Shown here piece by piece: positions 32,660 through 44,472 of a DNA stretch of 64,000 nucleotides. A program made the translations under genes and the position numbers. The DNA comes from Actinostola sp. cb2023 (lineage: Eukaryota; Cnidaria; Anthozoa; Actiniaria; Actinostolidae). The stretch is taken from positions 372,001-436,000 of the forward strand of contig JAUJYZ010000109.1 of assembly GCA_033675265.1 (NCBI GenBank), in the 5' to 3' direction. Positions within the stretch are counted from its first letter, which is position 1, and each line of letters opens with the position of its first letter. The notes beneath the pieces are model-generated. The model was not told the origin of the DNA. It searched no databases and saw only the letters and a list, made by a program, of their open reading frames with translations.

Positions 32660-35285
32660 ACCATACTATATTACTTTTGTTGTTGTTACCATGTGCCTTC
32701 ATATTCGTGGTGGTTTTGATAGAGCGTAGATGAATCCACGTACGAAGAAAAGTACGGTATTAATATTTTCACTGCAGCTGCCACTGGAAGACATGTTGAT
32801 AGATCAGTTAAGTATTGATGAATGATTTTACTTTAGTATGCAATGTTCATTTCCAATGCAGGGAGCGGGGCGGGGCCGGGCCCGGGAGGGATATTAGAGT
32901 GCTTTCCTCGGGGTTAACTGCATAAAAAGAATACCAGAATGTATAAACATTGCAAGGAGTAATACAGAGAACCATTTCTGCACTATATCATCATGTCTAT
33001 GTTGGGAGAGCATTAGTTATTCATTGAAGGTAGGGCAAGGCCGCGCAACTTCCCATCCTAAAACTACAAAATTAACCTGATATCACAAATCAATATCACA
33101 GTTATTAATAATTATAGTAGATTAATGTTATTATGTACGACAATTCACACATTTCGTGTTCAGTGTAACGCAGTATAATTTACGTTGAAGAAATATGGCG
33201 CGAAACATAAAATATTCCCTGGTGGTCGCGTGACAAGTGTTTATGCGCGACTGTCAAATATTTCTACACACGAAGGTCTGAATCCCTAATGTTTGCTGCA
33301 TTTACTTCTCAAAATCTTCAAAAGTCCAACATAAAATCGAGCAAGACTTCAAGTTTCTTCGCCAAAACAGTCGGTATAATGTTATTGCATAAAAATAACT
33401 GTAGTTAATGATCAAATCTAGCGAATATCGTGTGAGGTGAAAAACTGCTAATTGAATGTTGATACGACTGAATCAAAAAGGACATTCGAATTGACAAATT
33501 TAGGCCCATAAATCAATATTTTAGTGTTGTTGTTGAAATGTAAACTTACTGTGACACTTTCTATATGTTTCTAATCGTGTATTCGGGTAAAATAAACGTT
33601 CATTGCACAAATATAAGATTTTGATTCAATTTGCATAATTAGTTGTTGACAATTTCAAGTAGTGAATTTGTCAAAATTGACCGCGTTATTTGTCGGTGGT
33701 GAAGCAAAGCACCAGAGTAATTTTTACGCCATATTTAAGAACAACACTTCAATTTATCGGAACCTGAATTTCAAGCTATTCTAAATAATACCGCACAGGA
33801 AATTATTTTTTTGAAAAATTGCTCTAACATGCAATTTTCAAAAACTCTAACATGCAATTTTCAAAGTAGAAAATCTGAGCAATTTTCAGCGGCTTGTCGC
33901 GAACTGAGAATATACTTAACAAATCTGTAATTAGTCTTACAGTGCTCAGGAATACCTTCTAAACTAACTTCCGAACTCAGAAAAGGCTGGTATTCTTTGC
34001 GCTTTTGACAGGTAAGGCTCTTATGATGGCGAAAATCACTTGAATTTCGAGCATTTTTAGGGTGTGTACGGCTGTCACGGATTTTCGTGATTTTCTCAAA
34101 ATAAAAAAAACATTTCAACTAAATAATCCCACCACGTTTATTACCTTGTCATAGGGTATCTCTGGACTAATTATCAGGTAGGCCATATTTTTCAACTTGT
34201 GCCACTCTGCGCTCGGTTTTAATGAACATTCTCTCTTAAATTCTAGAAAAAATTTTTTGGGGAAAATTATAATTTTACGGTGGGGGTTCGTACCATTTGA
34301 GGGAAATGGTCAAAATATGAAAAATTAGTCTTGTTGTAGCTCGATTATTTCACTCAAAAACTAATTTCATTTATTAAATATCACTATAAAGGCCATTCTT
34401 ATTATCTCCTAAACACATTCAATCCAATTGTTGAAAGTCTGAAGACGCGAAGTCTGAGAAATAAAAATTAATAAAAGACCTACCTTGCGAATTTGGTCAC
34501 TTTTCACAATGTCGGTCTAATCGAGGTGATTTTATCCTGATTATTCCACATTCTTGGCCATACATGGTGCAGTCACTAACAGGCATGAAAAAGCTCTTAA
34601 ATTACAACTTTAAGATGTCCAGATTAAGATAACCTTTGTTTATCCCGCTCACACAAACTGCACAGCTATCGAAGGACCAAGTCGTACAAGAGCGTAATAT
34701 TGACGATCACTTCAATCGAAGCAGGAAAATCCCTCCATAGAGCTGCATATATGGTTCAAGCACTTTGTTATAAACTCATGGTGTATCCTGATTACTGTTA
34801 TGTGCTGAAATGTTGCCATTAAAACCTTTACAACGACAAGGTAGAAGTTTCTTGTTCGTATTGTAAAAACTGGAAATATCACGCGAATGTCAACCGCTGA
34901 CCGGAAATGAGACCACTTCGAGTAATGAAACTTCAAACGTTCAACATATTTCAGTTATCGACGACTCAGTGTCATAATTTAATTTGAAACGGATCTATGT
35001 GCAATAATCCTCAACCCCAACTATGTTATATTTTATATATAGTATATTATATAGTATATTCAGATCACACATCGGTCCAACATGTTACTCAACAATACAC
35101 TCTTGAACGTAACGCAACGGAAAAACACACGCGAGGAGGTAGCGCGAGCCCTTCATTTTATAAATATATTTATTAGACTCCGAAATAATGGTAGCTCTGC
35201 CTGTAATTACACCAGCCGTAATACCGGTACAATCCAGAGACTGCATGGATAAGAACGGTGAGGTTTTTTCAGTCCCGGCCATCCC

Positions 35286-35322
35286 CAATAATAATAATAA
35301 TAGACTTTATTTAATGAGGGTA
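35286..35322 (+). repeat. (AAT)n tail, LINE/SINE-like 3' end
   Basis: CCAATAATAATAATAATAG followed by ACTTTATTTAATG, like the 3' terminus of RTE-type or SINE insertions. No body of such an element was recognised. Confidence 0.4.
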
Positions 35323-35499
35323 TCACGTGACAGTTATATTATCATGGAAATATTACTATTCTATACTCTATCCTCCTGTTCTTGATTATATCGAATATTA
35401 TCGATTCTCATAGATTTTTCTTCGGATGCAACGCAGGCTACGGGACTAAGGTGACTGTCAGCAGGGAATAATATCAGATCTGAATAATTTGTTGATTGT

Positions 35500-35542
<43 letters not shown>
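35500..35542 (+). repeat. Homopolymer of 43 G
   Basis: A pure G run in the interior of element Q. Length in assemblies is usually unreliable. Confidence 0.95.
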
Positions 35543-35545
<3 letters not shown>

Positions 35546-35623
35546 CTTGACCCATGTTTGGGTATAGGGGTGCAGCTGAGGATTTGAAAAGGACAAAAAA
35601 AACCTAAAATACCTACCCTGTCT

Positions 35624-35914
35624 CATCCTCGGGAACCCAGGGGTATATTCTGTCGCTCGTTACTCGCTCCCAGAGAAATAACCCTGGGAACGAAGTCTGT
35701 TGGAACTTGTTCCAGAAGTCAAAATTCAAAATGGCGGTTGTCCTATTCAAAAAAGAATATACTTGATGCTGATTGGTCGACCTTCCTAGGTCGACCAATC
35801 AGAAACGAGAGTAATTTTGACTTCCGGAACAAGTTCCAACAGACTTCGTCCCAGGGGTATTTCTCTGGGAGCGAGTAACGAGGGACAGAATATACCCCTG
35901 GGTTCCCGAGGATG
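35624..35914. mobile_element. Palindromic MITE with TIR CATCCTCGGGAAC (copy 1)
   Basis: About 291 bp, nearly a perfect palindrome centred on TGGTCGACCTTCCTAGGTCG. The 9-bp flanks ACCCTGTCT and GCCATGTCT agree at 7 of 9 positions, an aged target duplication. A second copy with a perfect 9-bp duplication is at 53003-53278. Confidence 0.85.
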
Positions 35915-38303
35915 GCCATGTCTAGGACAACACCCCTCTATTTTAGGACCCTGTTTAGGACAAAGGGCTGACACACTGTCTTCTTTTACACAATTTTAAC
36001 GTGTTTTATATGTTGACTGGTGACCTGCTAAAGATCGGTAAGCGTCTCTGATCTCGGATGGCTAAATACCGGTTAAAACCATATTTAACGACGACAATCG
36101 TGCACTGTATAGGACAGACTCACATAAAATTATATACCCTATTCAGGACAGATAGGTCAAAAATCATTCCATGTCCAGCGTTACATCCCCGTATAGCCCA
36201 TATATAATGAACAACAGAGCATCAGTTCATCTACCGCAAAATGTACAAAAGTATATATTTTAATAGGTTGATAGCCCATAAAAATATGTTTAAGTAACAT
36301 TGAATAGCTATAATATGATTTCTAAATGGGAGGCACAATCTTCAATATATGTGATAGGCGCATCCACATCAAAGATTTTAAGCATATTGAAATCGATTGA
36401 TTATTGAATATTATCGATTATAAAAATAAAGTAATAATATATATCGATTGGTATGGTCAAACATCGATTTTCAGTAAACTATTATATATTATCGGCGGAA
36501 TTATTATTGTTTCGACTTAAAGAGTTTTTAAATATTTGAAATCAATGGATAGATAATAAAAATACGTCTTTCTTGATTTATTGGTGGGTGCTGATTGTTT
36601 CGAAGTGGTCTCATTTCCGGTCAGCGGTTGACATTCGCGTGATATTTCCAGTTTTTACAATACGAACAAGAAACGTCTACCTTGTCGTTGTAAAGGTTTT
36701 AATGGCAACATTTCAGCACATAACAGTAATCAGGATACACCATGAGTTTATAACAAAGTGCTTGAACCATATATGCAGCTCTATGGAGGGATTTTCCTGC
36801 TTCGATTGAAGTGATCGTCAATATTACGCTCTTGTACGACTTGGTCCTTCGATAGCTGTGCAGTTTGTGTGAGCGGGATAAACAAAGGTTATCTTAATCT
36901 GGACATCTTAAAGTTGTAATTTAAGAGCTTTTTCATGCCTGTTAGTGACTGCACCATGTATGGCCAAGAATGTGGAATAATCAGGATAAAATCACCTCGA
37001 TTAGACCGACATTGTGAAAAGTGACCAAATTCGCAAGGTAGGTCTTTTATTAATTTTTATTTCTCAGACTTCGCGTCTTCAGACTTTCAACAATTGGATT
37101 GAATGTGTTTAGGAGATAATAAGAATGGCCTTTATAGTGATATTTAATAAATGAAATTAGTTTTTGAGTGAAATAATCGAGCTACAACAAGACTAATTTT
37201 TCATATTTTGACCATTTCCCTCAAATGGTACGAACCCCCACCGTAAAATTATAATTTTCCTCAAAAAACTTTTTCTAGAATTTAAAACATCAATGTCTAT
37301 AGAAGTTGTGATAAAAGTATCATATCTTAGAAGAGCGTACTTTAGAAGATATCAGCCAAATAGTTTGGCCTGTTTTTCATGTCTACCAAAATGGCCGACA
37401 TGGCACCTCGTTAAGTGTTGATTTTCTGAGCGAATACTCAAAGCGAATTGTAGTGATTGACCATTTTTAAAACTAGAAGAGGTGCCCTGCTTGTGGAACA
37501 AATTTGAATGAAATTGGTTTAAATGCGCCGGAGAACGAGCTTCATTCATTTGCCCTTTACTGGAGGGCATTTTTGGTTGAATTTGTGGCACATGGGCCAG
37601 AAGGAACAATTGCCGTTTCTATGGCAACAATGCATTTGATGACCCCAACATGGGGTGTTTTTGTGCACCCCCCTGGGTGGTCTACCTGCACACAAAATTT
37701 CAAGGGGGGTGAAAAATTTTCATTTCCAACTTTGCTTGATTTTCTCATTCACCTGCTCTTAAATCAGAATCACAAGACAGAATTAGCCATTTCGGAGTTG
37801 ATGTTCGAAAGGAATTGTGGGGCTGTTTTGAGGGATGCCAGTACTGTCTATTTACTGTAAAACACGAGGAAACGACTGGGAAACATAGTTATTGTGTGCC
37901 AAACTCACTTACTTCAAACTTTGGTACAGTACAGTCAGAACGTTTTTCACGCTCCAAACCGACATATTTTCACGGCTTCCGATATTTTGTCATAATTCCG
38001 ATATATCATTTAAGCAAATATATCGGTTAACAGCAATGTACTTATACGCCAAATACATTGTATCTGTACATCTATTGAAATCACATCGACTTTACGTCTC
38101 ATTACCATTCACGTCGTCAAATTTCCAACGACAGCATTAATGCATGTCTGACGCTATATCTGACTGTAATGTGTTATATTTACTTTGTGATCTATGAATT
38201 ATGGTTTATACATGTTTATGGCGAATGCTTTCATTCATGATCTGCCATTACAATGTAATGTAATTCAAAACATATGGGTCGATCATACCTTGTGATCTAT
38301 GAA

Positions 38304-38354
38304 TAGGCTCAGTATCCGGGCGCACGAAACCTCAGCGGCTGGATACTGAGCCTA
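38304..38354. mobile_element. 51-bp micro-element with 14-bp inverted ends and 9-bp TSD
   Basis: TAGGCTCAGTATCC and GGATACTGAGCCTA are exact reverse complements separated by 23 bp. ATCTATGAA lies on both sides (38295-38303, 38355-38363). It appears to be an extremely small non-autonomous element or a deletion derivative. Confidence 0.8.
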
Positions 38355-39670
38355 ATCTATGAATTGTGCTCACAATTCTTGATATTTTAAAAGAATGTTT
38401 ACTGTGAGGTGAATGACGATCTGATACGATCATTAAGCTTAGACGCGATGCTGTTGTTTTGGCATGATGGTTAATCAGGTAAAATTATTAAGAGAGATAT
38501 CGGCGAAAGATAGATTTAACTTCATATCTCCACGTTTAGTCTAATTTTTGAAATATAACTTTTTTGTGCTGATCGAGAAACCTTTTATCTATCGTTCCAT
38601 AATCCAACAATGGCATTATTTACGCTGGCATGTGTCCTGAATTCATTATTTCACGTCAGACAGCGATCATGTTGTTTTGTGCTTTTGCTGTTGGAAAAAA
38701 ATTCACCGCTAGAATTCTGTTCTTTTGATTTCTTGATGTTCTAATGATCGATGTAATGGAATTCTTTACGACAAATCACGATCCAATACAATCCTATGAC
38801 TGATTCAAAACGTCTTTTCCACGGCCTTTTCCCACCAACTTTCGGCATTATCAGTTCTAAAATCTTAGGTTCATTAGCATGCACGTGAGAAAGTTATGTT
38901 TGAGACATTTGATTGACACATGTTGTGTTAGCATGTGAAAATCTTCAAGAACTTTAACCAACCTGATTCATTTTGATGGCAATCGGAACTTTAGCAATTT
39001 ACGTCAGTAAAACCGTTAGCATGATTTGGCAAACCGTTAAACTGTCTAAAAAAGCATTAGCACCCGTTAATTTGCCATCGATTCGAATGCCGACATTAAA
39101 AACAACAAGATCCGTCTCGAGAAACAATTTAAATGTACACTTCAATGTGTAGATTGCAACCGATATTTTGGTTGCAAAAATATCAGTTTTTATAATAGGC
39201 AAATGCAATTCAACCCATACATATGGAAAAATGGAGAGAGCAGTGGTTGTATGTGAGGATAAAAAAGATGACAGTTTTTATGGGCGGTTTTTATGGGTGG
39301 CAAATGCAATTCAATCCATACATATTGAAAGAAGGAGAAGAGGGAAGAAGAAAGTAAACATAAAAAAATAAAGAAAAATTAAAGAAAGAGAAAAATATAA
39401 AGAAAGAAAAATAAATAAAATATACAAATTATGATTTAATTTTAAAAAAATAAAAAATATTAATAATAAATAATAAAAAATAAAGATAAAAAATAAAGAT
39501 AAATCAATAAATCAATAAATAGATAAATAAAGGGTACAGAAATTAAAAGAAAAAGATAAGAAAAAAAGGTGAATGAAGAAAGGAAATGAAAATATGAAAA
39601 TACAGTGAAAATATAAATATTTGGTATACAAAATTAAATGGTGAATAAATAAAGAAGGTATACAAATAGG

Positions 39671-39760
39671 TTGAGGGGAGGGGAGGGGACGGCGGCGAAG
39701 TAGGGAGGAGAGGATAGGGAGGAGAGGGTAGGGAGGAGAGGGTAGGGAGGTGGTGGTGGA
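39671..39760 (+). repeat. G-rich purine tract
   Basis: GGGGAGGGGAGGGGACGG followed by repeats of a GGGAGGAGAGGGTA-like unit. Four or more G-runs at short spacing make G-quadruplex formation plausible. No gene nearby. Confidence 0.7.
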
Positions 39761-39856
39761 CAGCGTATACAGAATGACCATGGACAAGGAATAGAACGCA
39801 TAGAGTGAGGGAATAGATAACAAGCAAATAAAAAATAAATAACAGACGAAACCGAA

Positions 39857-40550
39857 CGCAATAAGCAAAGTCCGAAGTGACTTTTTCTCCCATGTCTCTT
39901 GTATTTTTCCCGAGTTTTCTAGGAGCAATTTTCATTTCTTACAATACGACTTTTGCCGAGAAAATACTCCAAGGTATGCATAAAGGTCTTCTTAATTCAA
40001 CCTCATGTGTGATTTGTTAATCAAATTCGATTTTACGATAAAAATGCCATTCGTTATACACGTAGTCGGGACGAAGTGAAGCCGTGAGAACTACGGCCAA
40101 TCTACTGCCCCAAAACACAACTTTTTCATACTTTTTAGAGACAAATAATAGCACAAAGTGATAAACAACTCATAATCTTTATTATTTTCTGAAAAAATTG
40201 CCAAGAATCGACACAAAGACATGATTTAAAAGCGAAATCCAAACGTTGTGAAACTGACGATCGTTCAGTTGACACAGGAAGCCCAATCCGCTTCAAGATT
40301 GGTAAGCTTGTGGGCGATTCTAAAACTACGTTTTTCAGTTGATTATCGTATTCATATGAACATATAAGCGCTGTTAGAGTTACCTTGCAGTTGTATATGA
40401 CTAGTAAACAGGGAAAATACTTTATTAGTACAGAAAAAGTAGTGCAAAATGCTCCTAGAAAACTCAGCAAAAATACAAGAGACATGGGGGAAGAAAAATT
40501 CACTTCGGACACATTTTATCCCGAATTCGTTACCAGGCCGCGCGCACCCC
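39857..40550. mobile_element. Element R1: inverted-repeat element ending at TTAA
   Basis: 39870-39935 and 40440-40505 are inverted copies (CATGTCTCTTGTATTTTT, GAGTTTTCTAGGAGCA). The right end, up to TTAA at 40551-40554, resembles the right end of R2 (ATTTTATCCCGA … CCAGG). The left end is degraded, so the boundary there is approximate. Confidence 0.55.
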
Positions 40551-40554
40551 TTAA

Positions 40555-40938
40555 ACTCTGACTTGGCTTATTGATGACGCTAGCAACGTTGCGAGCACGC
40601 GTGAAAGCACAAACAACGGCTACCGAGGGAAGGAACGGGAAGATCGTAGCAGAAAATATAACACCGTGGATGGAGATGGGACTCAGTAGTACCACGTTCC
40701 ACCAAGAGTTAATCAACGGGAGCTTGAAAAACTTTCTGGCATCGCTATTCAAACTTGTCGCCATATTGAAGATAAGCCGTCCCTCAAAACAGTCCCACAA
40801 TGCCCCGCAAACATCAACTCCGAAATGGCTAATAACCTGAGTATCAGGCTTTTTTGGCGGAGGGGAAGAGAAATAGAACTGAAGGAGGAAGACAAGGTAA
40901 AAACAATCCTGACACAGACCAATAAGCCAAGTCAGAGT
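40555..40938. mobile_element. Element N: 384-bp TTAA-flanked element
   Basis: ACTCTGACTTGGCTTATTG at the left and CAATAAGCCAAGTCAGAGT at the right are exact inverted termini, each next to TTAA (40551-40554, 40939-40942). An open frame spans it but nothing is recognised. It shares its TTAA sites with R1 and R2. Confidence 0.75.
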
Positions 40939-40942
40939 TTAA

Positions 40943-41996
40943 GGATGGCCGTGATTCCTGGAACCGAATCGGGATAAAATCCAACCAGAAGTTGAGTTTC
41001 ACCATACATTTACTGTAAATCTGCTAGAATCTTAGGTGAAAATATCAGTCATTTACGTGCCTTAGTTAGACTCTAAGAAAGATTTACCCGACTAAAGGTG
41101 AGTGTTCAAGACATAATGCGCCTTTGTGAGCCAATCTTTGTCAGAACAAAAAGAACACGATTTTTTAAATGGTCTTGTTTTGACTGAGTAATGACTGGGA
41201 TTCGCCCGCCATGACACACCGGGACACTGAAACTTGCCTAATAGTTTTAAATTCACTTGAATATTTCCTGATAAACTATAATTTTATATTTAGATGAGGA
41301 TTTGTGCATTTTGTTGTTGTGCAGGAGAAGTTGATTAAGGAATATTGAAGGAATACTGAGGATTTATTTCGGTTAATTGGTTTCCCGTCGACAAAATGTG
41401 CATAACATATTCGTCAATCTTGACGAGGATGCCATTTCCCCCCAGTTTGTTGGGTCTTTTCTGAGACCAGTTTAATCCACTCCCTTCTAGTGTCAATATT
41501 TGCTATCAATGGTGAAGGACGAAAGGAGGAAGACAAGTATTAAAAGACAGACACGGCAATCAGTTACATTTGCTTTTATTACGGCAGTTTCTGTGTTGAA
41601 AAGTACTGTGACTGCAGTGGTAAATGCACAAATCCTCATCTAATTATAAAGTTATAGTTTATCAGGAAATATTCAAGGGAAATAAAATTATTCTAGGCAA
41701 GTTTCGGTGTCCCGGTGTGTCATGGAGGGCGAATCTCTAGTCATTACTCACGGTCAAAACAAGACCATCTATAATCGTGTTCTTTTTGTCCTGACACTCA
41801 AATATTGGCTCACAAAGGCGCATTATGTCTTAAACACTCACCATTAGTCGAGTAAATCTTTCTTAGAGTCTAACTAAGGCACGCAAACGACTGATATTTT
41901 CACCTAAGATTCTAGCAGATTTACAGTAAATGTATGGCGAAACTCAACTTCCGGTTGGATTTTATCCCGATTCGGTTCCAGGAATCACGGTCATCC
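40943..41996. mobile_element. Element R2: TTAA-flanked foldback element
   Basis: Arms of about 375 bp (40943-41316 and 41622-41996) start GGATGGCCGTGATTCCTGG and are inverted with few differences. TTAA lies at 40939-40942 and 41997-42000. The sequence after the right TTAA (42001-42019) is the same terminus as N's left end, so R2 sits in the centre of a palindromic N/N junction. Confidence 0.8.
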
Positions 41997-42000
41997 TTAA

Positions 42001-43363
42001 ACTCTGACTTGGCTTATTGATTTGAGCCTTCCGCCCCGTCGCAGCACGATACATATATCTGGAAATAACAACCAATCAAAATCACTTCTGCTTTGCCAAC
42101 GGTCCTGTCAAGACTGCCGTGTGTCAAGGAACTTGGCCTTGATGCTGTTAGTTTTTAAAACCGTTTCGGTACGTTCTACAAACACCAATTATATCTTCAA
42201 TTTGGTTTTATCGTGCTACCTTCATTAAATAAAGTCCTTACTTACTTACAATATGAAACTAAAAAACAGCTGATAAATCAGCCTGTAGGCATAACCCCAA
42301 GTTTGAAGACAAAGTTCTTGTTATTTCAATTCAATTCCAGGAAAGGCTTCATGACATAGCTCCTTCTAGAGCCTGTCTAAATTATTATAACAGAGGAAAT
42401 CGAACTTATTCAGTCTTGTAGAATATGATGTATCATTTCCGGTCGGCTGTGACGTTTCCCTGGCGACGTTTCAAGCCTTTCTGTGTTATCCAATCATGCC
42501 AACGTCCAGAATCTGGACGGCTGACACGGGCAGATCAATGCCCTTGTGTCAGGCCTTTTTCCTCTCTCTTCTCCCCGGGCCTCCCCCCTCCCCTTTCCTT
42601 TTTGAAGGCCTGATACTCACGTTAAAGACAGAATGGCATAGATTCTAGTTTCATTGTAATAATGATATAAAAGTACAGATGTACAAATGCTCGACATACA
42701 TACATGATGAAATACAGAATTGACACATTCACCTCATAACAAGACACCTTCGCGAACGGCGACACCATAACACAACACCATAACAAGACGAACGAGAACA
42801 AAGACGAATGTAACTTATGTAATGAAAACAATATACTCGCTATATGTAGAAATGACCAAACATAGTTTTAATGTGGTTAAATGAAATTTAGGCAAAGTTA
42901 AACTAAGCGAAGGGTTCGCTATCTCCAGCTGGTGGTGTGTGTGCACACTGGCGAGTCGCTCTGACCTCCAGCGATCGTCGGCTGCCGAAGTGCTTGGCTT
43001 GTGTGTGACGCTCGATATTCATTTTGTTGCTTTCGCCTGAGTCGCAACCTTGTTAGGTCACTGTGTGTGTATGCTAACTCACGTGAGGTTTGGCCATATG
43101 CCAGGTTTTGATGGGCAACCAGTATAGGTCAGTTTTCCTATCCAGGTAAGTTTTCCTATCAGCTCATGTGTGTTATGTCAGTTATGTCAGCTTTTAGATT
43201 GTAATTAGCATGCTTCGCCACGTGTCCAGATCATGCTGGCCACATGATTGTTATATCACGGGTCGTTGTTCTTGAACTTGGTACAAGTCATATGGTTCAC
43301 ATTACTGCTGTGTATTGAGCTGTGTGTGATTATTGCTTCACCACGTCCTGAATTTTTATTCTG
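42001..43363. other. About 1.4 kb without recognised genes
   Basis: It starts with a 19-bp N-type terminus (42001-42019). CATTAAATAAAGTCCTTACT near 42224 resembles a LINE 3' end. 42500-42610 is CT-rich. No domain recognised. Confidence 0.45.
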
Positions 43364-43389
43364 CCCCCCCCCCCCCCCCCCCCCCCCCC
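43364..43389 (+). repeat. Homopolymer of 26 C
   Basis: Pure C run followed by AAACCCCC. Third long C/G homopolymer in the window. Confidence 0.95.
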
Positions 43390-43443
43390 AAACCCCCATC
43401 TCTTACCTTTGGTAAATTTTAGTTTTATTCGCCACTGATTTAA

Positions 43444-44472
43444 GTAATGGTTCGCGTAAGAAGGGAAGTGCTGAAGCGCAACGCACGCGCTGTGCTATTT
43501 TGTTTAATTGGATTAACTAATTAAAATCCTTCGTTCTCATTGGTCAAAAAACGAAATCTTACGATTTCTGTACGATTTCCACCGAATTTACCCGATATTA
43601 ATACCTTATTTGGAAGCCATGCTATTGTTATGTCATTCGGGAAGTTTTCGTGAAAATCGCATGTGCGGAACAAGGATAACGACGGTCTCCCGACTTGTCC
43701 ACCATCGCATGAGTCAAGCCAGTGGTCATTGTAGTCATTGAATTTCTTCAATTTTCGAATATTTTTCAAGTTATATAGACTGGTAAATAGTGCATATACT
43801 ATATATGATGTAAATAGTTCGCAATTTCTACTTTTTTGGGGAGTTTTTTCTTATATTTCTCGACGCTCCCGTCACACGCTGCGTATGTGGCGTTACGTTA
43901 CGGCATGGCAAAGGTCGCGAAGTGAACTCAGATTGCTCGCCCGATCATGGAAGTTGGCTGAACGTTTTGTAGCCATTCTTTAGTTGCAAAACTCCTTGTA
44001 AGTTTGAACAAAGATATATTTCGACGACAATTTCGAAATCCTTGTGTGGCTATTTTAAGAATACCAATACTCCTTTGTTGAGCAGCAAGGGGTCTTTTCG
44101 CGCGGGTGTGAAGTACTTATATCCGACCCAATCGGGTCTTAGAAATTCTTACCAAATGTCATCTTGTATTTCAAATATAACCCAGATATCCCAAGGACCG
44201 GTTATTTCTCGTCATAAATGGTGTTTCCGCACATACGAATTATCTGTAATTCTGGATACTTATAAACCATCACTATATGTATCTGCTAATGAGTTTGTGT
44301 AGTCCCAATCATTCTTCTTTAAGAAATATTTAGGAAAACAATTTGAATTTCGCGCTGAATCGGGTTATAACCAATGATAACTGAAGCTATAATTGGGTTA
44401 TAGGATTAAATGAAATGGGTACTTTTGAGCCAGGCATATTGTTTTCACGGTAGTTCTTACGCGAACCATTAC
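43444..44472. mobile_element. Element T: TTAA-flanked, 19-bp inverted ends
   Basis: GTAATGGTTCGCGTAAGAA at 43444 and its exact reverse complement ending at 44472, each next to TTAA (43440-43443, 44473-44476). The 1.03-kb interior has short frames only. A non-autonomous TTAA-targeting element. Confidence 0.8.

Larger units (their letters stand above)
34240..37281. mobile_element. Element Q: TTAA-flanked foldback element inside P
   Basis: Arms 34240-34921 and 36600-37281 (about 682 bp each) are inverted copies starting ATTCTAGAAAAA, bordered by TTAA at 34236-34239 and 37282-37285. The left arm of P shows the empty site. The interior (34922-36599) has no gene but contains a 43-G run and a separate palindromic MITE. 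The arm-encoded frames at 34712-34936 and 36573-36809 are mirror images and not a gene. Confidence 0.85.
26544..37758. mobile_element. Element P: TTAA-flanked DNA transposon with about 1.6-kb inverted repeats and a giant orphan gene
   Basis: Termini GAGCAGGTGAATGAG and CTCATTCACCTGCTC lie next to TTAA on both sides (26540-26543 and 37759-37762). The arms pair 26544-28177 with 33071-37758 once element Q (34240-37281 plus its extra TTAA) is removed. Without Q the element is about 8.2 kb. The interior holds one multi-exon gene on +. TTAA duplication is known for piggyBac and Kolobok, but the encoded protein does not look like piggyBac. Whether it is Kolobok or separate cannot be settled here. 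Confidence 0.8.
33071..37758 (-). repeat. Right terminal inverted repeat of element P, split by Q
   Basis: 33071-34239 and 37282-37758 together mirror 26544-28177. The break corresponds to the TTAA near 27015 in the left arm, where Q has inserted only on this side. Confidence 0.85.
37763..39856. other. About 2.1 kb without recognised genes
   Basis: 37783-37838 is an inverted relative of 40775-40830 (inside element N), so P may have landed in an N-like copy. A 51-bp insertion is at 38304-38354. Near 39199 and 39299 a segment GGCAAATGCAATTCAA occurs twice in direct orientation. 39340-39660 is A-rich simple sequence. 39671-39760 is a G-rich purine tract. Long frames on - at 39512-39935 are products of this low complexity. 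Confidence 0.5.

Noticed and set aside
39512..39935. Minus-strand frames of 130-138 codons rich in Pro/Ser/Phe/Tyr
   Set aside because: They arise from the A-rich and G-rich purine tracts; the composition explains the absence of stops.
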